Shown in pieces: positions 32,429 through 41,932 of a stretch of DNA of 64,000 nt; within the stretch, counting starts at the first letter, position 1; each line of letters begins with the position of its first letter. Origin of the DNA: an uncultured Duncaniella sp. (GTDB lineage Bacteria > Bacteroidota > Bacteroidia > Bacteroidales > Muribaculaceae); assembly GCA_910577255.1 (NCBI GenBank), contig CAJTMH010000002.1, positions 682,001 to 746,000 on the forward strand. Reading direction: 5' to 3'. Below the pieces are notes generated by a model. It was not told the origin of the DNA. It saw only the letters and a list, made by a program, of their open reading frames with translations, and made no database searches. Position numbers and translations under genes: made by a program.

Positions 32429-34522
32429 ATGGATAAAAACTCAATTACCGGGCTTCTCCTGATGGGACTGGTGATATTCGGGTTCATGTATCTCAACCGT
32501 CCGTCGGCCGAGGAACTCGAACGACAGCGCCAGGAGCGCGAACAGATGGAAGCAGCCGAAAAGCAGAAGGCTTCCGACCCGGGGCTCCTTACACTCGACT
32601 CCATCACTCCATCGGAAGTCAGCGCGATCGCAGCCACTGTGCGCGAACTCGGCAAAACCGACACTGTGACAGGGCTCTCGACCCTAGCAGTGGCTGATGT
32701 TGACATCACTCTTGCCGCCGACGGCACTCTTGGCGGCTATGTTGAGGCTTCGGGCCAGAAGGTGCCTGTGGCATCAATAATCTCCAACGACCTCTCGTCG
32801 CTGTCACGCAGCGTGGCATCAAACGCCGTGAAGAATCTCCGCGACGGTCTGGCTACGGCTGCCCGCTATCGTGGCTTTGCCCGCCACTTGTCGGGCGACA
32901 GCACCACTGTGACGCTTGAGAACAAATATCTTAGTCTCGAACTATCCAACAAGGGTGGTGTGATATCACGTGCCACTCTCCGCGATTACAACAGTTATGA
33001 TTCGGCCAAGATAGAGCTGCTTTCACCAGAGACCGACACCTACGGTTTCACCCTCACCTCGGCCACCCAGCGTTTTGACACACGCGAGTTCTATTTCACT
33101 CCTGTGGTAGAGAATGACTCAACGGTGCTCATGCAGCTGTCGCTTGGCGACGGCGCTCAGTGGGGCATACGCTACACTCTGCCCTCCGACAGCTATCTGG
33201 TCAACATCGATGTGGTGCAGGCCGGAATGCAGTCAATCATCCCCTCGTCGGTGGCTTCGATGGACTTCTCATGGGATCAGAAGATGCGTCGCAACGAGGC
33301 CGGACGCGTGTTTGAGGAACGCAACTCCGCGCTCTACTATATGTTTATCGACGGTGATGTCGATAACCTCAGCGAAGGATCGGACGACAACGAAGATATC
33401 AACCAGCGCCTGAAATGGGTGGGCTTCAAGAACCAGTTCTTCTCGGCTGTGCTTATGGCCCGTACCAACTTCTCGGCCGGTAACCTCGACAGCAAGGTCA
33501 TCAAGGAGAATCCCGACTTCATCAAGCAGATGTCGATGGATATGACCCTCGAATACTCTGCCGGGCTTGAAAATCCAGCTTCGTTCGTGATGTTCCTCGG
33601 CCCGAACTCCTATCCTCTCATGAGCGGTATCGAGAAGAACATCTTCCCTGAAGAGAACATGCATCTCAACAAGCTTATCCCTCTCGGTTGGCCTATATTC
33701 CGTTGGATCAGCACCCTTATCATCATTCCGGTGTTCACATTCCTCGGAAGCTTCATATCCAACTATGGTATCATAATCCTGCTTCTCACCGTCTTCATAA
33801 AGCTCATCCTCTTCCCCTTCACCTACAAGAGTTACATGTCGATGGCCAAGATGCGCCTCCTCGCACCTGAAATCAAGGCTCTCAATGAGAAATATCCCGG
33901 AAACGAGAACGCGATGAAACGTCAGCAGGAGACCATGGCGCTCTACTCGAGGGCCGGGGCCAATCCTCTTTCAGGCTGTCTGCCGATGCTTCTCCAGATG
34001 CCTGTTCTCGTGGCCATGTTCTGGTTCTTCCCTTCGGCCATAGAGCTGCGCGGAGAGTCATTCCTGTGGGCCAAGGACCTCTCGGCTCCTGACGCCATCA
34101 TCTCATGGACCACCAATATCCCGTTCATCTCAAGCACTTTCGGCAACCACATCAGCCTCTTCTGCCTCCTGATGACTGTGACAAACATCATCTATACCCG
34201 CATCAACATGCAGAACCAGGCCTCGTCGGGCATGCCGGGCATGAAATGGATGATGTATCTCATGCCGGTGATGTTCCTTTTCATCTTCAACAACTATGCC
34301 GCCGGTCTGAGCTACTATTACTTCCTCTCGCTTCTCATCACAATTGTGCAGACCTACGCTTGCCGTAAGTTTGTCTCTGAGGAGAAGATGCGCGCCAAGA
34401 TGGCAGAGTCAGCCAAAAAGCCTAAAAAGAAATCAGGCTTCATGGCTCGCCTCGAGGAGGCACAGCGTCGCCAGCAGGCTATCCTGCGCGAACAGCAGAA
34501 GCAGCAACAGAAACGCCGTTAA
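32429..34522 (+). CDS. yidC: Membrane protein insertase YidC
   Basis: Inserts and folds inner-membrane proteins, alone or with SecYEG. The 697-residue protein has an N-terminal transmembrane segment (about residues 5-21), a charged stretch, and a large periplasmic beta-sandwich domain (about 45-400). The conserved insertase core follows, from SNYGIIILLLTVFIKLILFPFTYKS through GCLPMLLQMPVLVAMFWFFP to the last segments. The C-terminal tail is rich in Lys, Arg and Gln, as expected for ribosome contact. At 697 residues it is longer than the enterobacterial protein, mainly in the periplasmic domain, which is usual for Bacteroidota. It probably shares the pyrG transcript. Confidence 0.96.
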   Translation: MDKNSITGLLLMGLVIFGFMYLNRPSAEELERQRQEREQMEAAEKQKASDPGLLTLDSITPSEVSAIAATVRELGKTDTVTGLSTLAVADVDITLAADGTLGGYVEASGQKVPVASIISNDLSSLSRSVASNAVKNLRDGLATAARYRGFARHLSGDSTTVTLENKYLSLELSNKGGVISRATLRDYNSYDSAKIELLSPETDTYGFTLTSATQRFDTREFYFTPVVENDSTVLMQLSLGDGAQWGIRYTLPSDSYLVNIDVVQAGMQSIIPSSVASMDFSWDQKMRRNEAGRVFEERNSALYYMFIDGDVDNLSEGSDDNEDINQRLKWVGFKNQFFSAVLMARTNFSAGNLDSKVIKENPDFIKQMSMDMTLEYSAGLENPASFVMFLGPNSYPLMSGIEKNIFPEENMHLNKLIPLGWPIFRWISTLIIIPVFTFLGSFISNYGIIILLLTVFIKLILFPFTYKSYMSMAKMRLLAPEIKALNEKYPGNENAMKRQQETMALYSRAGANPLSGCLPMLLQMPVLVAMFWFFPSAIELRGESFLWAKDLSAPDAIISWTTNIPFISSTFGNHISLFCLLMTVTNIIYTRINMQNQASSGMPGMKWMMYLMPVMFLFIFNNYAAGLSYYYFLSLLITIVQTYACRKFVSEEKMRAKMAESAKKPKKKSGFMARLEEAQRRQQAILREQQKQQQKRR

Positions 34523-34564
34523 TACCACCATCTCTGCGAATCATCGCAGAGCCATAATATAAAT

Positions 34565-34614
34565 CAACGCAGGTTGTGACAATCCAAATGTCGGAAACCT
34601 GCGTTGGTTTTTTT
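34565..34614 (+). terminator. Intrinsic terminator after yidC
   Basis: CAACGCAGGTT pairs with AACCTGCGTTG and is followed by a run of eight T. A second small hairpin, CTCTGCGA/TCGCAGAG at 34532-34551, lies just before it without a T run. Confidence 0.85.
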
Positions 34615-34837
34615 GCACCTTGCCGGAGGGGTGTCGAGGAGTATCCACGGTTGATATCCGCGGCTTATCATTCCGATTGGTGCGGCTTTTGAAGGGCTGG
34701 GGCAGGCCGTGGGGTGTGTTGTCAGATTAACCAACGTGATATTGTCGTCACAGGCTTTCTCTGCGCCCCCATCGGTCGAGAAATGTGGGTCAGCCTATCT
34801 TGTGGAAAAATAGCGTGAGGAGGGACGGATAGTGGCA
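34615..34837. other. Intergenic stretch without recognised content
   Basis: About 220 bases between convergent terminators of yidC and the secreted Ig-like protein gene. I see no gene, promoter or repeat that can be supported. Confidence 0.4.
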
Positions 34838-34872
34838 GAAAAAAGCCACGCCCCGGAGATGGGACGTGGCTT
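34838..34872 (-). terminator. Intrinsic terminator of the secreted Ig-like protein gene
   Basis: AAGCCACG and CGTGGCTT arms followed on the minus strand by a run of six T, 38 bases after the stop codon. Confidence 0.85.
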
Positions 34873-34909
34873 GATGAATCGGTTTTATAAATATTCCTGA
34901 TCGGTAGGA

Positions 34910-36280
34910 TTATTTAACGAGAACCTTGGTCACCTTGTTGCCCTGACGACGGATGTAGAGGCCGTTTTCGGGATTTTCAACGCGGATGCCCTGAAGGTTG
35001 AAGTATTCCACAGGAGCGTTTTCGTCAACGGTGATGTCGGTGATTGCGCTTGAGCCGGCGAGTTCGTAGAGTGCGGGGAGGGAGCCCTGTTCGTCAGCAT
35101 AGCAGCCATAGCTGGTGTAGTTGGCGCTGTACTGGATGTACTTGCCGGTAGAAACGTTGGTGATCTTAGCTGAGCCGTCAGCTTCGAAAGCGATGGTCCA
35201 GATGCCACCTTCGGCAGGAAGAGTAGCCGCTGCGTTGAAGCTGTTGAAGGTACCGGTCTGATAGATGTAACGACCGCTTGCGTCCTGGAGGGTGTAACCG
35301 CCATCGACAGCAGCGATAGTGATGGCATTGAGCACGTCAACAGTAACGCTTGCGTCGCCAGTGGCATCTTCAACGTTGATATAGCCATAGCCCTTTTCTG
35401 GAACCTGGGTAGCAACCTTGCCGTCTGCTACCATCACATATTTCTTATCAGAAGTGATGGTGGTAACCTTGTTGAAGGTAGCGGTTTCAACCACGCGGTT
35501 CACGGTGATGGTGTAAGAAGCTGTTCCGCCGGTGTATTTGTCGTTCTTTTCAGCGGTTGCTGTGATGGTGGTGGTACCTACAGCAAGGATTTCAACAGCA
35601 CCGGTAGTTGCGTTTACAGTAGCTACTTCAGGAGTGCTTGAAGTGTAAGTTACAGCAGCGTCAGTGTCCTTTGTAAGGGTGGGAGCAGTGAATGCGTCAC
35701 CGATAGTGAGGGTAACTTCTGATTCAGAGAACTTGAGGTTAGCGGGTTCAAGGGAAGCGCCACCGGTTTCGTAGGTGATAACGATTGAGTTGATGTAGAT
35801 AGCAGCTTTGTTAGCACGGAATCCAAAGAACGCTAAACCTTCATTTGAAGTTACGGTAGCTTCCTTTGTTCCAGATCCGATTAAAGATCCTGCTTTTGTG
35901 GTATCATAAAGATCTTTAAATGTGGTGTAAGCGGTTGCATTGCCGTAAACATCCCATTGATTTGTGGTGCTTGCTGTAGTTGAAGGTGTAACTTTAACAG
36001 AAACGATGCTATAACCGTTGGGATTAGCTGTGGCAACAAGGCCAGCTTCTTTTTTAGAAGTGGTACGGAACTGCATACCTTCGCCATTTTTTGAATCAGC
36101 TTTACACATATTACCTTTATAGGTAATGCCAGTGGTAGACGAAGTGTATTCTACATCCTTATAAGTTATAGCGGCTGTGAATCCGAAATTGTCGACAGTG
36201 ATGGTTTCGGTGATGGTTGCAGCATTGGCCACAACGCTCATAGACATCACTGCTGCGAGCGAGAGTAAAAATTTCTTCAT
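34910..36280 (-). CDS. Secreted Ig-like (Big_2) protein with C-terminal sorting tail
   Basis: A 456-residue secreted protein with a signal peptide (about residues 1-20, ending ANA). An N-terminal beta domain (to about 170) is followed by a bacterial Ig-like Big_2 domain: LTIGDAFTAPTL, then TPEVATVNATTGAVEILAVG and TTTITATA, typical of that fold. A lectin- or trefoil-like region with YTLQDASGRYIYQTG follows. The last 40 residues (VEYFNLQGIRVENPENGLYI then RQGNKVTKVLVK) match the tail found on many type IX secretion cargo proteins. The protein is rich in Thr, Ala and Val and likely ends on the cell surface. The ligand is unknown. Confidence 0.75.
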   Translation of the reverse strand: MKKFLLSLAAVMSMSVVANAATITETITVDNFGFTAAITYKDVEYTSSTTGITYKGNMCKADSKNGEGMQFRTTSKKEAGLVATANPNGYSIVSVKVTPSTTASTTNQWDVYGNATAYTTFKDLYDTTKAGSLIGSGTKEATVTSNEGLAFFGFRANKAAIYINSIVITYETGGASLEPANLKFSESEVTLTIGDAFTAPTLTKDTDAAVTYTSSTPEVATVNATTGAVEILAVGTTTITATAEKNDKYTGGTASYTITVNRVVETATFNKVTTITSDKKYVMVADGKVATQVPEKGYGYINVEDATGDASVTVDVLNAITIAAVDGGYTLQDASGRYIYQTGTFNSFNAAATLPAEGGIWTIAFEADGSAKITNVSTGKYIQYSANYTSYGCYADEQGSLPALYELAGSSAITDITVDENAPVEYFNLQGIRVENPENGLYIRRQGNKVTKVLVK

Positions 36281-36333
36281 AAATTTTTAGATTAAAGTGT
36301 TAAAGAATTGGATGAACTGTGAAATAAGATTTA

Positions 36334-36365
36334 CAAAGTTACGACACTGATTGGCTGTCTACAAG
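36334..36365 (-). promoter_or_regulatory. Promoter for the secreted Ig-like protein gene
   Basis: TAACTTTG (36334-36341, minus strand) with CTTG (one mismatch) 20 bases upstream. The leader is about 50 bases. Confidence 0.6.
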
Positions 36366-36453
36366 TGTTTAACCGTTTTTAACATAGCATTTTTGTCGCT
36401 TTCCTCCTATATTATATAGGTGTTGCGGGGGGGTTGGGACGAGGTGTATAAAA

Positions 36454-36492
36454 ATCCGAAAGCATATCGCAGGGTGCGATACGCTTTCGGAT
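36454..36492 (-). terminator. Intrinsic terminator of the M28 peptidase gene
   Basis: ATCCGAAAGC pairs with GCTTTCGGAT, with inner TATCGCA/TGCGATA arms, followed on the minus strand by a T run. It lies 31 bases after the stop codon. Confidence 0.88.
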
Positions 36493-36523
36493 ATATTTTG
36501 GCGACGAGTGTAAGGATGATAAT

Positions 36524-37534
36524 TTATTTCTTACACTGTATCTCGTTGTAGATTACGTTGAGCACGGTTTGGCCGGCAGCTTTGAGCGACGATGGGTCAA
36601 TGTTTTGTATATTGTCGTTGAGAGTGTGCCAGGTTGGTGCGAAAGAGCGTGTTTCTGAATTCTTTGACTCGATGATGTCGATTGTCGGGATTCCGGCGCG
36701 GTTTAGGAACACGTGGTCGTCCACCACGGCACCACCGCTTTTGTTGATGAAACGGTCGCCGAAACCTGAGCGTGCAGCTACTGACCACACTTTGTCGACC
36801 ACTTTTGGAGCCTCCTCGTCGGAGAAGTATTCGCGGTGGAACTTAGCGTCCATACCACCGACCATGTCAAAGAGAATGCCGTAACGTGGTAGAGAGTCTG
36901 ATGCGTATGGCATGTTGGCTACCCAGTACTGAGTGCCGAGACCCCATGAATCATCGTGGGTCGAGAAGCCGGAGGCTTGTCCGTAGTCCTCTGCGTCGAC
37001 AAAGAGCAGGTCAACTCCGATGGGTGGAGTGATGGTGTTGAACTGGCGTGCCATCTCAAGGAGCACTGCCACACCGCTTGCGCCGTCATTGGCACCCGGA
37101 ACGGGGAGCATGCGGTTGTCCTCCTGTGGATCGCTGTCGGCCCATGGGCGGGTGTCGTAGTGAGCAAGGAGGATTATGCGGTCGCTGCTCTCGGGGTTAT
37201 ACGAGGCCATGATGTTGGCTATAGGCAGACGATCGCCGTTATATGCGGTGACTTCTGTGGTCTGTGTTGTTATGTTCTGTGCGCCGTGACGCTCAAGCTC
37301 GTTGACGATATATTCGCGGCATTTCAGGTTGGCTTCGGTGCCGGGAACACGTGGTCCGAAAGCTACCTGGCGTTTCACGTAGGCATAGGCGCTGTCACTG
37401 TTGAAGCGTACGGGGGATTTGATGCTTGCTTTTACCTCCTTTTCCTGATTTTTCTCAGTGGAGGATGTTTTGCATCCTGTGGCCATTAAGGTCACCGTCA
37501 GAGTGAGAGACAATGCAACAGTCAGTTTGTTCAT
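36524..37534 (-). CDS. M28-family zinc peptidase / glutaminyl cyclase-like lipoprotein
   Basis: A 336-residue exported protein starting at the ATG at 37534 (MNKLTVALSL); the GTG seven codons earlier is less likely. It has a lipoprotein signal ending MATGC. The zinc-binding residues of the M28 fold are visible: His and Asp in LLAHYDTRPWAD, Asp in GANDGASGVAVLLEMA, Glu/Asp in FVDAEDYG, and His in FAPTWHTLNDN. The Trp before that last His is typical of the glutaminyl-peptide cyclotransferase branch, so the enzyme may form N-terminal pyroglutamate in exported proteins rather than cut peptides. It is a single-gene unit. Confidence 0.85.
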   Translation of the reverse strand: MNKLTVALSLTLTVTLMATGCKTSSTEKNQEKEVKASIKSPVRFNSDSAYAYVKRQVAFGPRVPGTEANLKCREYIVNELERHGAQNITTQTTEVTAYNGDRLPIANIMASYNPESSDRIILLAHYDTRPWADSDPQEDNRMLPVPGANDGASGVAVLLEMARQFNTITPPIGVDLLFVDAEDYGQASGFSTHDDSWGLGTQYWVANMPYASDSLPRYGILFDMVGGMDAKFHREYFSDEEAPKVVDKVWSVAARSGFGDRFINKSGGAVVDDHVFLNRAGIPTIDIIESKNSETRSFAPTWHTLNDNIQNIDPSSLKAAGQTVLNVIYNEIQCKK

Positions 37535-37662
37535 ACTTCGGTAGTTTTTGGTCACTTGGGTTGCACGGATTCTGGGGTGAGAGCTGAGGCAGCTAAGGCC
37601 ACTGCCAGCCCTTAGGGATGTTCTGTGTCGACTTACAAATGAATGATTGGTTAGAACTGCTG

Positions 37663-37694
37663 CAAAGTTACAACTAAGTTACAAAACATCCACA
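37663..37694 (-). promoter_or_regulatory. Promoter for the M28 peptidase gene
   Basis: TAACTTTG (37663-37670, minus strand) with TGTG 20 bases upstream (one mismatch). The leader would be about 125 bases. The remaining gap up to the yebC terminator shows no other feature. Confidence 0.55.
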
Positions 37695-37765
37695 AGTCTG
37701 TTACAAAATAATTCCTTGAGTTAACGTTAATTAACACAGAGTGAGCCGACTCAGCTTATAGAGGA

Positions 37766-37805
37766 TAAAAAAACAGCAGCGCGAGTCTCACGATTCGCGC
37801 TGCTG
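37766..37805 (-). terminator. Intrinsic terminator of yebC
   Basis: CAGCAGCGCGA pairs with TCGCGCTGCTG across a 10-base loop, followed on the minus strand by seven T. It lies 99 bases after the yebC stop. Confidence 0.85.
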
Positions 37806-37904
37806 CGGGGTGTTTTACACCCCTTAATTGGCTATGTTAACTTTCCTTACGTTGTTAAGATGTATTGCTTTAATTATGTATTTGTATTATTGTGTGTTCG
37901 GATA

Positions 37905-38624
37905 TCAGTCTTCTTCCTTCATGTTGTGGAACACGTTCTGCACATCCTCGTCATCCTCGAAACGTTCGAGGAGCTTCTCGATGGTGGCGCGCTGTTCTTC
38001 GGTCACCTCTTTGAGGTCGTGTGGGATGCGTTCGAATTCCGATGAAACGATTTCAAAACCGTTGTCCTCGAGATACTTCTGGATGTTGGAGTATTCCTCG
38101 AAAGCACCGTAGAGTACGATTTCGTCCTCGTCGTTTTCAAGTTCATCCACACCGTAGTCGATGAGTTCGAGTTCGAGGTCTTCGAGTGAAACGCCGTCCT
38201 TGGGTTTGATTTTGAACACGCTCTTGTGGTCAAACATGAATGAGAGTGAGCCCTGTGTGCCGAGTGTTCCGCCGTGCTTTGTGAAGTAGGAGCGGACGTT
38301 GGCCACGGTGCGGGTGTTGTTGTCGGTGGCGGCTTCCACCACGATAGCTATGCCGAAGGGGCCGTATCCTTCATAGACGATTTCCTTGTAGTCGCCGGCG
38401 TCCTTGTCGGTAGCCTTCTTGATGGCACGTTCAACGGTGTCCTTGGGCATGTTGGCAGCCTTGGCGTTCTGCATGAGAGCGCGGAGGCGGGGGTTGGTGG
38501 AAGGGTCGGGACCGCCGGCCTTGGCGGCGATGGTGATTTCCTTACCTATGCGGGTAAATGTTCTTGACATGTTACCCCAACGTTTGAGTTTTCTTGCTTT
38601 GCGGTATTCAAAAGCTCTTCCCAT
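37905..38624 (-). CDS. yebC: YebC/PmpR-family protein
   Basis: A 239-residue cytoplasmic protein of the YebC family, described as transcription regulators and, more recently, as factors helping ribosomes through proline stretches. It has the hallmark start MGRAFEYRKARKLKRWGNMSRTFTRIGKEI, the NPRLRALMQNAKAANMPKDTVERAIKKA helix pair, and YEGYGPFGIAIVVE. The acidic C-terminal half ends with a short extension (FEDDEDVQNVFHNMKEED). It begins 73 bases after the pheT stop without a promoter of its own that I can see, so it is probably cotranscribed with pheT. Confidence 0.93.
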   Translation of the reverse strand: MGRAFEYRKARKLKRWGNMSRTFTRIGKEITIAAKAGGPDPSTNPRLRALMQNAKAANMPKDTVERAIKKATDKDAGDYKEIVYEGYGPFGIAIVVEAATDNNTRTVANVRSYFTKHGGTLGTQGSLSFMFDHKSVFKIKPKDGVSLEDLELELIDYGVDELENDEDEIVLYGAFEEYSNIQKYLEDNGFEIVSSEFERIPHDLKEVTEEQRATIEKLLERFEDDEDVQNVFHNMKEED

Positions 38625-38697
38625 GGTGAGTTCTTTATGATGATGTTTTTGTGTTGTTTTTTATCGTTTTCGGGTAGGAGAGGGGTAAAAGCTGGGA

Positions 38698-41172
38698 TCA
38701 GCGCAGTTCGGCGTTGAGCTTCTTGCGGAGATTGGTGATGATTTTGTTCATCACGGCCTCGATCTGCTTGTCCTGGAGGGTTTTTTCGTCATCCTGGATG
38801 GTGATGGCGATGGCGTATGACTTTTTCCCTTCGGGTAGCTTGTCGCCTTCGTAGACGTCGAAGAGTTCCACATTCTTGAGGAGACGGCGTTCGCTTTCGC
38901 GCACGGTGGCTTCCACTTCGGCCATGGTGATTTTCTTGTCGAGCAGCAGCGCGAGGTCGCGTTTCACCGGCATTGTTTTGGCCAGAGCCGAGTAGCTTAC
39001 CTTCTTCTTGCGCGCGAGATTTACGAGGGCGTGCCAGTCGAGTTCGGCATATAGCACCTCCTGCTTGATGTCGAATTTGGCCAGAAGTTTCTTGGCGAGT
39101 ATGCCGAGCGAGCCGAGAGATTTGCCTGAGCGGGTCGCCACGTCGATGCTTGCGGCATATATTTCGGATGATCCTGCCGTGAGTTTGATTTCAGCCGGGT
39201 TGATGCCGAGTCGGGCCATGATATTGGCTATGACAGCCTTAAGGTCGTAGACGGTGGCAGGTTGCTCAGGACGTGCCCAGTTGCCGGGCCGGAGTGAGCC
39301 TGTGAGCCAGAGGGCCAGACGAGCCTGTTCGCGGTAGGGAGCCAGGACATTTTCGGCGGTGGCTTCGGTGTCGGGGTTGAAGAAGTATACGTTGCCGAAC
39401 TCATACATCGCCACATCGGCGATTTTGCGGTTGATGTTGTGGCTGAGCGATTCGAGTCCGCCGAAGAGGAGTGTCTGGCGCATCACATTGAGGTCGTTGC
39501 TCAGGGGGTTGAGGAGCTTGACGCAGTGTGTGGCCGGATACTGCTCGAGGTCGGCATAGTAGGCCTCGGCGGTGAGTGAGTTGTTGAGGATTTCGTTGAA
39601 CCCTTCGCCGCATAGCTGCTCGCTGATGAGGTTTCGGAGATTATTGTCCTCGTCCTCGAATGTCTTATATGAGAGCGATGAATGTACGGTGTCGCTGATT
39701 TCCACATTGTTATATCCGTAGATACGGAGCACGTCCTCGACCACGTCGCAGGGGCGGCTCACATCCACGCGGTAGGTCGGCACTTTCATGCTCACGCTGC
39801 CGCCGTTGGTGTCGATGTCGGTGAGCTCCATCTCAAGTGCCTTGAGAATTGAAACCACGGTGTCGGCCGGGAGATGTTTGCCCACGAGGCGGTCCACATA
39901 GTCGAAGTCAAGCTTGACTTCGGCAGGGAGGATGGCTTCGGGATAATTGTCGCATAACGGGCCGCAGATTTCACCTCCTGCGAGCTCCTTGACCATGAGG
40001 GCGGCCAGACGGAGCACATACATGGTGTTGTTGGGGTCGACACCGCGTTCGAAGCGGAATGATGAGTCGGTGTTGAGACCGTGGCGGCGCGCTGTCTTAC
40101 GCACCGATGTGGGGTTGAAGTAGGCGCTTTCGAGGAAAACCGAAGTGGTCTGTTCGGTGACGCCTGAGTCGAGTCCGCCAAACACACCTGCTATGCACAT
40201 GGGGACTTCGCGGTTGCATATCATGAGGTCGCGGGAGTCGAGAGTGTGCTCCACACCGTCGAGGGTGACGAACTTCTCGCCCTGAGTGGCGTTCTTCACC
40301 ACGATTTCTCCGCCGGCAATCTTGTCTACGTCAAAGCAGTGGAGAGGTTGTCCCATGCCGTGGAGCAGGTAGTTGGTGATGTCGACGATGTTGTTGATGG
40401 GGCGCAGGCCGATAGTGGAGAGTGCATCCTTGAGCCACTGGGGCGACTCCTTGACGGTGACGTTGCGGACGGTGACACCTGAGTAGCGGGGACAAGCCTC
40501 TATGTTCTCTACGGTGACTTTTATGCCGCCTTCAGTCTGGTCAAGGGCGAATGCGCTGACATCGGGACGACGCAGGGTGGAGGGGGTGGAGTGCTGTGAC
40601 ATCCATGCCGCAAGGTCGCGGGCCACGCCGTAGTGTGATGCGGCGTCGATGCGGTTGGGGGTGAGGTCAACCTCAAGCACGTAGTCGGAGGTGAGACCAT
40701 AGTATTCGGCAGCGGGTGTGCCGGGCTTCACTTCGGGGTCGGTGATGACGATGATTCCGTCATGGGAGTTGCCTACACCTATCTCGTCCTCGGCGCATAT
40801 CATGCCGAATGATTCTGTGCCGCGGATTTTGGATTTCTTTATCTGGAACTGCTCTTCGCCGCTGTAGAGCGTTGTGCCCACGGTGGCTACCACTACTGTC
40901 TGGCCGGCTGCCACGTTGGGGGCGCCACACACTATCTGTGTGGGCTGACCGTCCCCGAGGTCTACGGTAGTGATGTGAAGGTGGTCACTGTTGGGATGCT
41001 CTTCGCAGGTAAGCACCTTTCCGATGACGATGCCCCTGAGGCCACCACGGATTGATTCCACCTCTTCCACTGAGCCTGTCTCAAGGCCTATGGATGTAAG
41101 TGCGGCGGCAAGCTGGTCGGGGGTAAGGTCAAAGTCGAGATACTTTTTGAGCCAATTATATGAGATATTCAT
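38698..41172 (-). CDS. pheT: Phenylalanine-tRNA ligase beta subunit
   Basis: Large subunit of the enzyme that charges tRNA-Phe. The 824-residue protein starts at the ATG at 41172 (MNISYNWLKKYLDFDL); the longer frame is upstream leader. Domains in order: N-terminal B1, a tRNA-binding OB domain (about residues 40-150, VLTCEEHPNSDHLHIT and IVCGAPNVAAGQTVVVA), the B3/B4 editing region (PMCIAGVFGGLDSGV), the B5 domain, the catalytic-like core, and a C-terminal ferredoxin-like anticodon-binding domain (AKTMPVKRDLALLLDKKIT). The length is normal. The alpha subunit gene is not adjacent, as in other Bacteroidales. Confidence 0.96.
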   Translation of the reverse strand: MNISYNWLKKYLDFDLTPDQLAAALTSIGLETGSVEEVESIRGGLRGIVIGKVLTCEEHPNSDHLHITTVDLGDGQPTQIVCGAPNVAAGQTVVVATVGTTLYSGEEQFQIKKSKIRGTESFGMICAEDEIGVGNSHDGIIVITDPEVKPGTPAAEYYGLTSDYVLEVDLTPNRIDAASHYGVARDLAAWMSQHSTPSTLRRPDVSAFALDQTEGGIKVTVENIEACPRYSGVTVRNVTVKESPQWLKDALSTIGLRPINNIVDITNYLLHGMGQPLHCFDVDKIAGGEIVVKNATQGEKFVTLDGVEHTLDSRDLMICNREVPMCIAGVFGGLDSGVTEQTTSVFLESAYFNPTSVRKTARRHGLNTDSSFRFERGVDPNNTMYVLRLAALMVKELAGGEICGPLCDNYPEAILPAEVKLDFDYVDRLVGKHLPADTVVSILKALEMELTDIDTNGGSVSMKVPTYRVDVSRPCDVVEDVLRIYGYNNVEISDTVHSSLSYKTFEDEDNNLRNLISEQLCGEGFNEILNNSLTAEAYYADLEQYPATHCVKLLNPLSNDLNVMRQTLLFGGLESLSHNINRKIADVAMYEFGNVYFFNPDTEATAENVLAPYREQARLALWLTGSLRPGNWARPEQPATVYDLKAVIANIMARLGINPAEIKLTAGSSEIYAASIDVATRSGKSLGSLGILAKKLLAKFDIKQEVLYAELDWHALVNLARKKKVSYSALAKTMPVKRDLALLLDKKITMAEVEATVRESERRLLKNVELFDVYEGDKLPEGKKSYAIAITIQDDEKTLQDKQIEAVMNKIITNLRKKLNAELR

Positions 41173-41211
41173 GAGAATGATTGAATTATAGACAATGCTG
41201 GTTTCAGCTTG

Positions 41212-41244
41212 CAAATTTACAAATAATCAACAAAATTCCACAAA
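41212..41244 (-). promoter_or_regulatory. Bacteroidota-type promoter for pheT
   Basis: TTTG (41241-41244) and TAAATTTG (41212-41219) on the minus strand are 21 bases apart, an exact match. The leader is about 35 bases. Confidence 0.75.
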
Positions 41245-41304
41245 TTTAAGGGCGAAAAAGATAGTTCGCGACATTATCGCACCTTTTTGCCGGTCGGCGT
41301 GACG

Positions 41305-41312
41305 TAACTTTG
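41305..41312 (+). promoter_or_regulatory. -7 box before the capsid-like gene pair
   Basis: TAACTTTG followed by C, as in strong Bacteroidota promoters. The nearest TTTG (41286-41289) is only 15 bases upstream, shorter than usual, so the promoter is not certain. The leader would be about 90 bases. Confidence 0.45.
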
Positions 41313-41407
41313 CATCGTCAACCTCTCGCTGACGCTCCAACCACCACCGACACAATTATCTAATCTCCGAAAACATTAATTTTTTAACCCTCCATCTCAT
41401 CAACACT

Positions 41408-41899
41408 ATGAAACGAAAGAAACACTCCCGCTGCTCCTCCTCCCGCATCAATTCGCGTTCCCTACGCCGCCAGTCAGCACTGCCGGTACAATCTCCACAG
41501 CCTCCAGGATGCGTAGCGGAGCCATCATCAGATGTCACGGAAACATCCCCGCAGCCCGAAGTATGTCCTGACGTGACCTCTGACTCCGAGGTCGAGGCTT
41601 CCGATGTGCCGAAGGCTTCCGCTTTGGCCGTACCGTCAGGCGTCGCTCCGGCCTCCGACTCCACGGAGCTATCCCCCGCATCCGATTCCGTGGGTGTGCC
41701 CCCTGAAACGGCCGCGACCTCCGGGCTCCCGATTGCACAGGCCGACACGCTGCCGTCACATTTCCGTGGCCTCGGCTTTCTCGAGACCCTGATCGCCCCC
41801 GAGGATTACCGTCCCGAGGAGAACGACGCTACCTCAAGGGTGCTCACCAGGCCTGTGAGAAGCGTTTGGGATGTGGAATCACATCCGTCAATTCTGTGA
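41408..41899 (+). CDS. Ser/Pro-rich acidic protein of unknown function, paired with a capsid-like gene
   Basis: A 163-residue protein I do not recognise. The first 22 residues are strongly basic (MKRKKHSRCSSSRINSRSLR). The middle 90 residues are low-complexity, rich in Ser, Pro, Ala, Val, Glu and Asp, and probably unfolded. The last 50 residues look more ordered (LPSHFRGLGFLETLIAPEDY, then RPVRSVWDVESHPSIL) and may be the functional part. It lies 33 bases before the capsid-like gene, so they are one transcript. By position it could be a scaffold, a cargo or an anchor for that protein; nothing in the sequence proves this. No signal peptide is present. Confidence 0.55.
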   Translation: MKRKKHSRCSSSRINSRSLRRQSALPVQSPQPPGCVAEPSSDVTETSPQPEVCPDVTSDSEVEASDVPKASALAVPSGVAPASDSTELSPASDSVGVPPETAATSGLPIAQADTLPSHFRGLGFLETLIAPEDYRPEENDATSRVLTRPVRSVWDVESHPSIL

Positions 41900-41932
41900 A
41901 AATTTCAATAACCATCTTAATCATAACTCACT

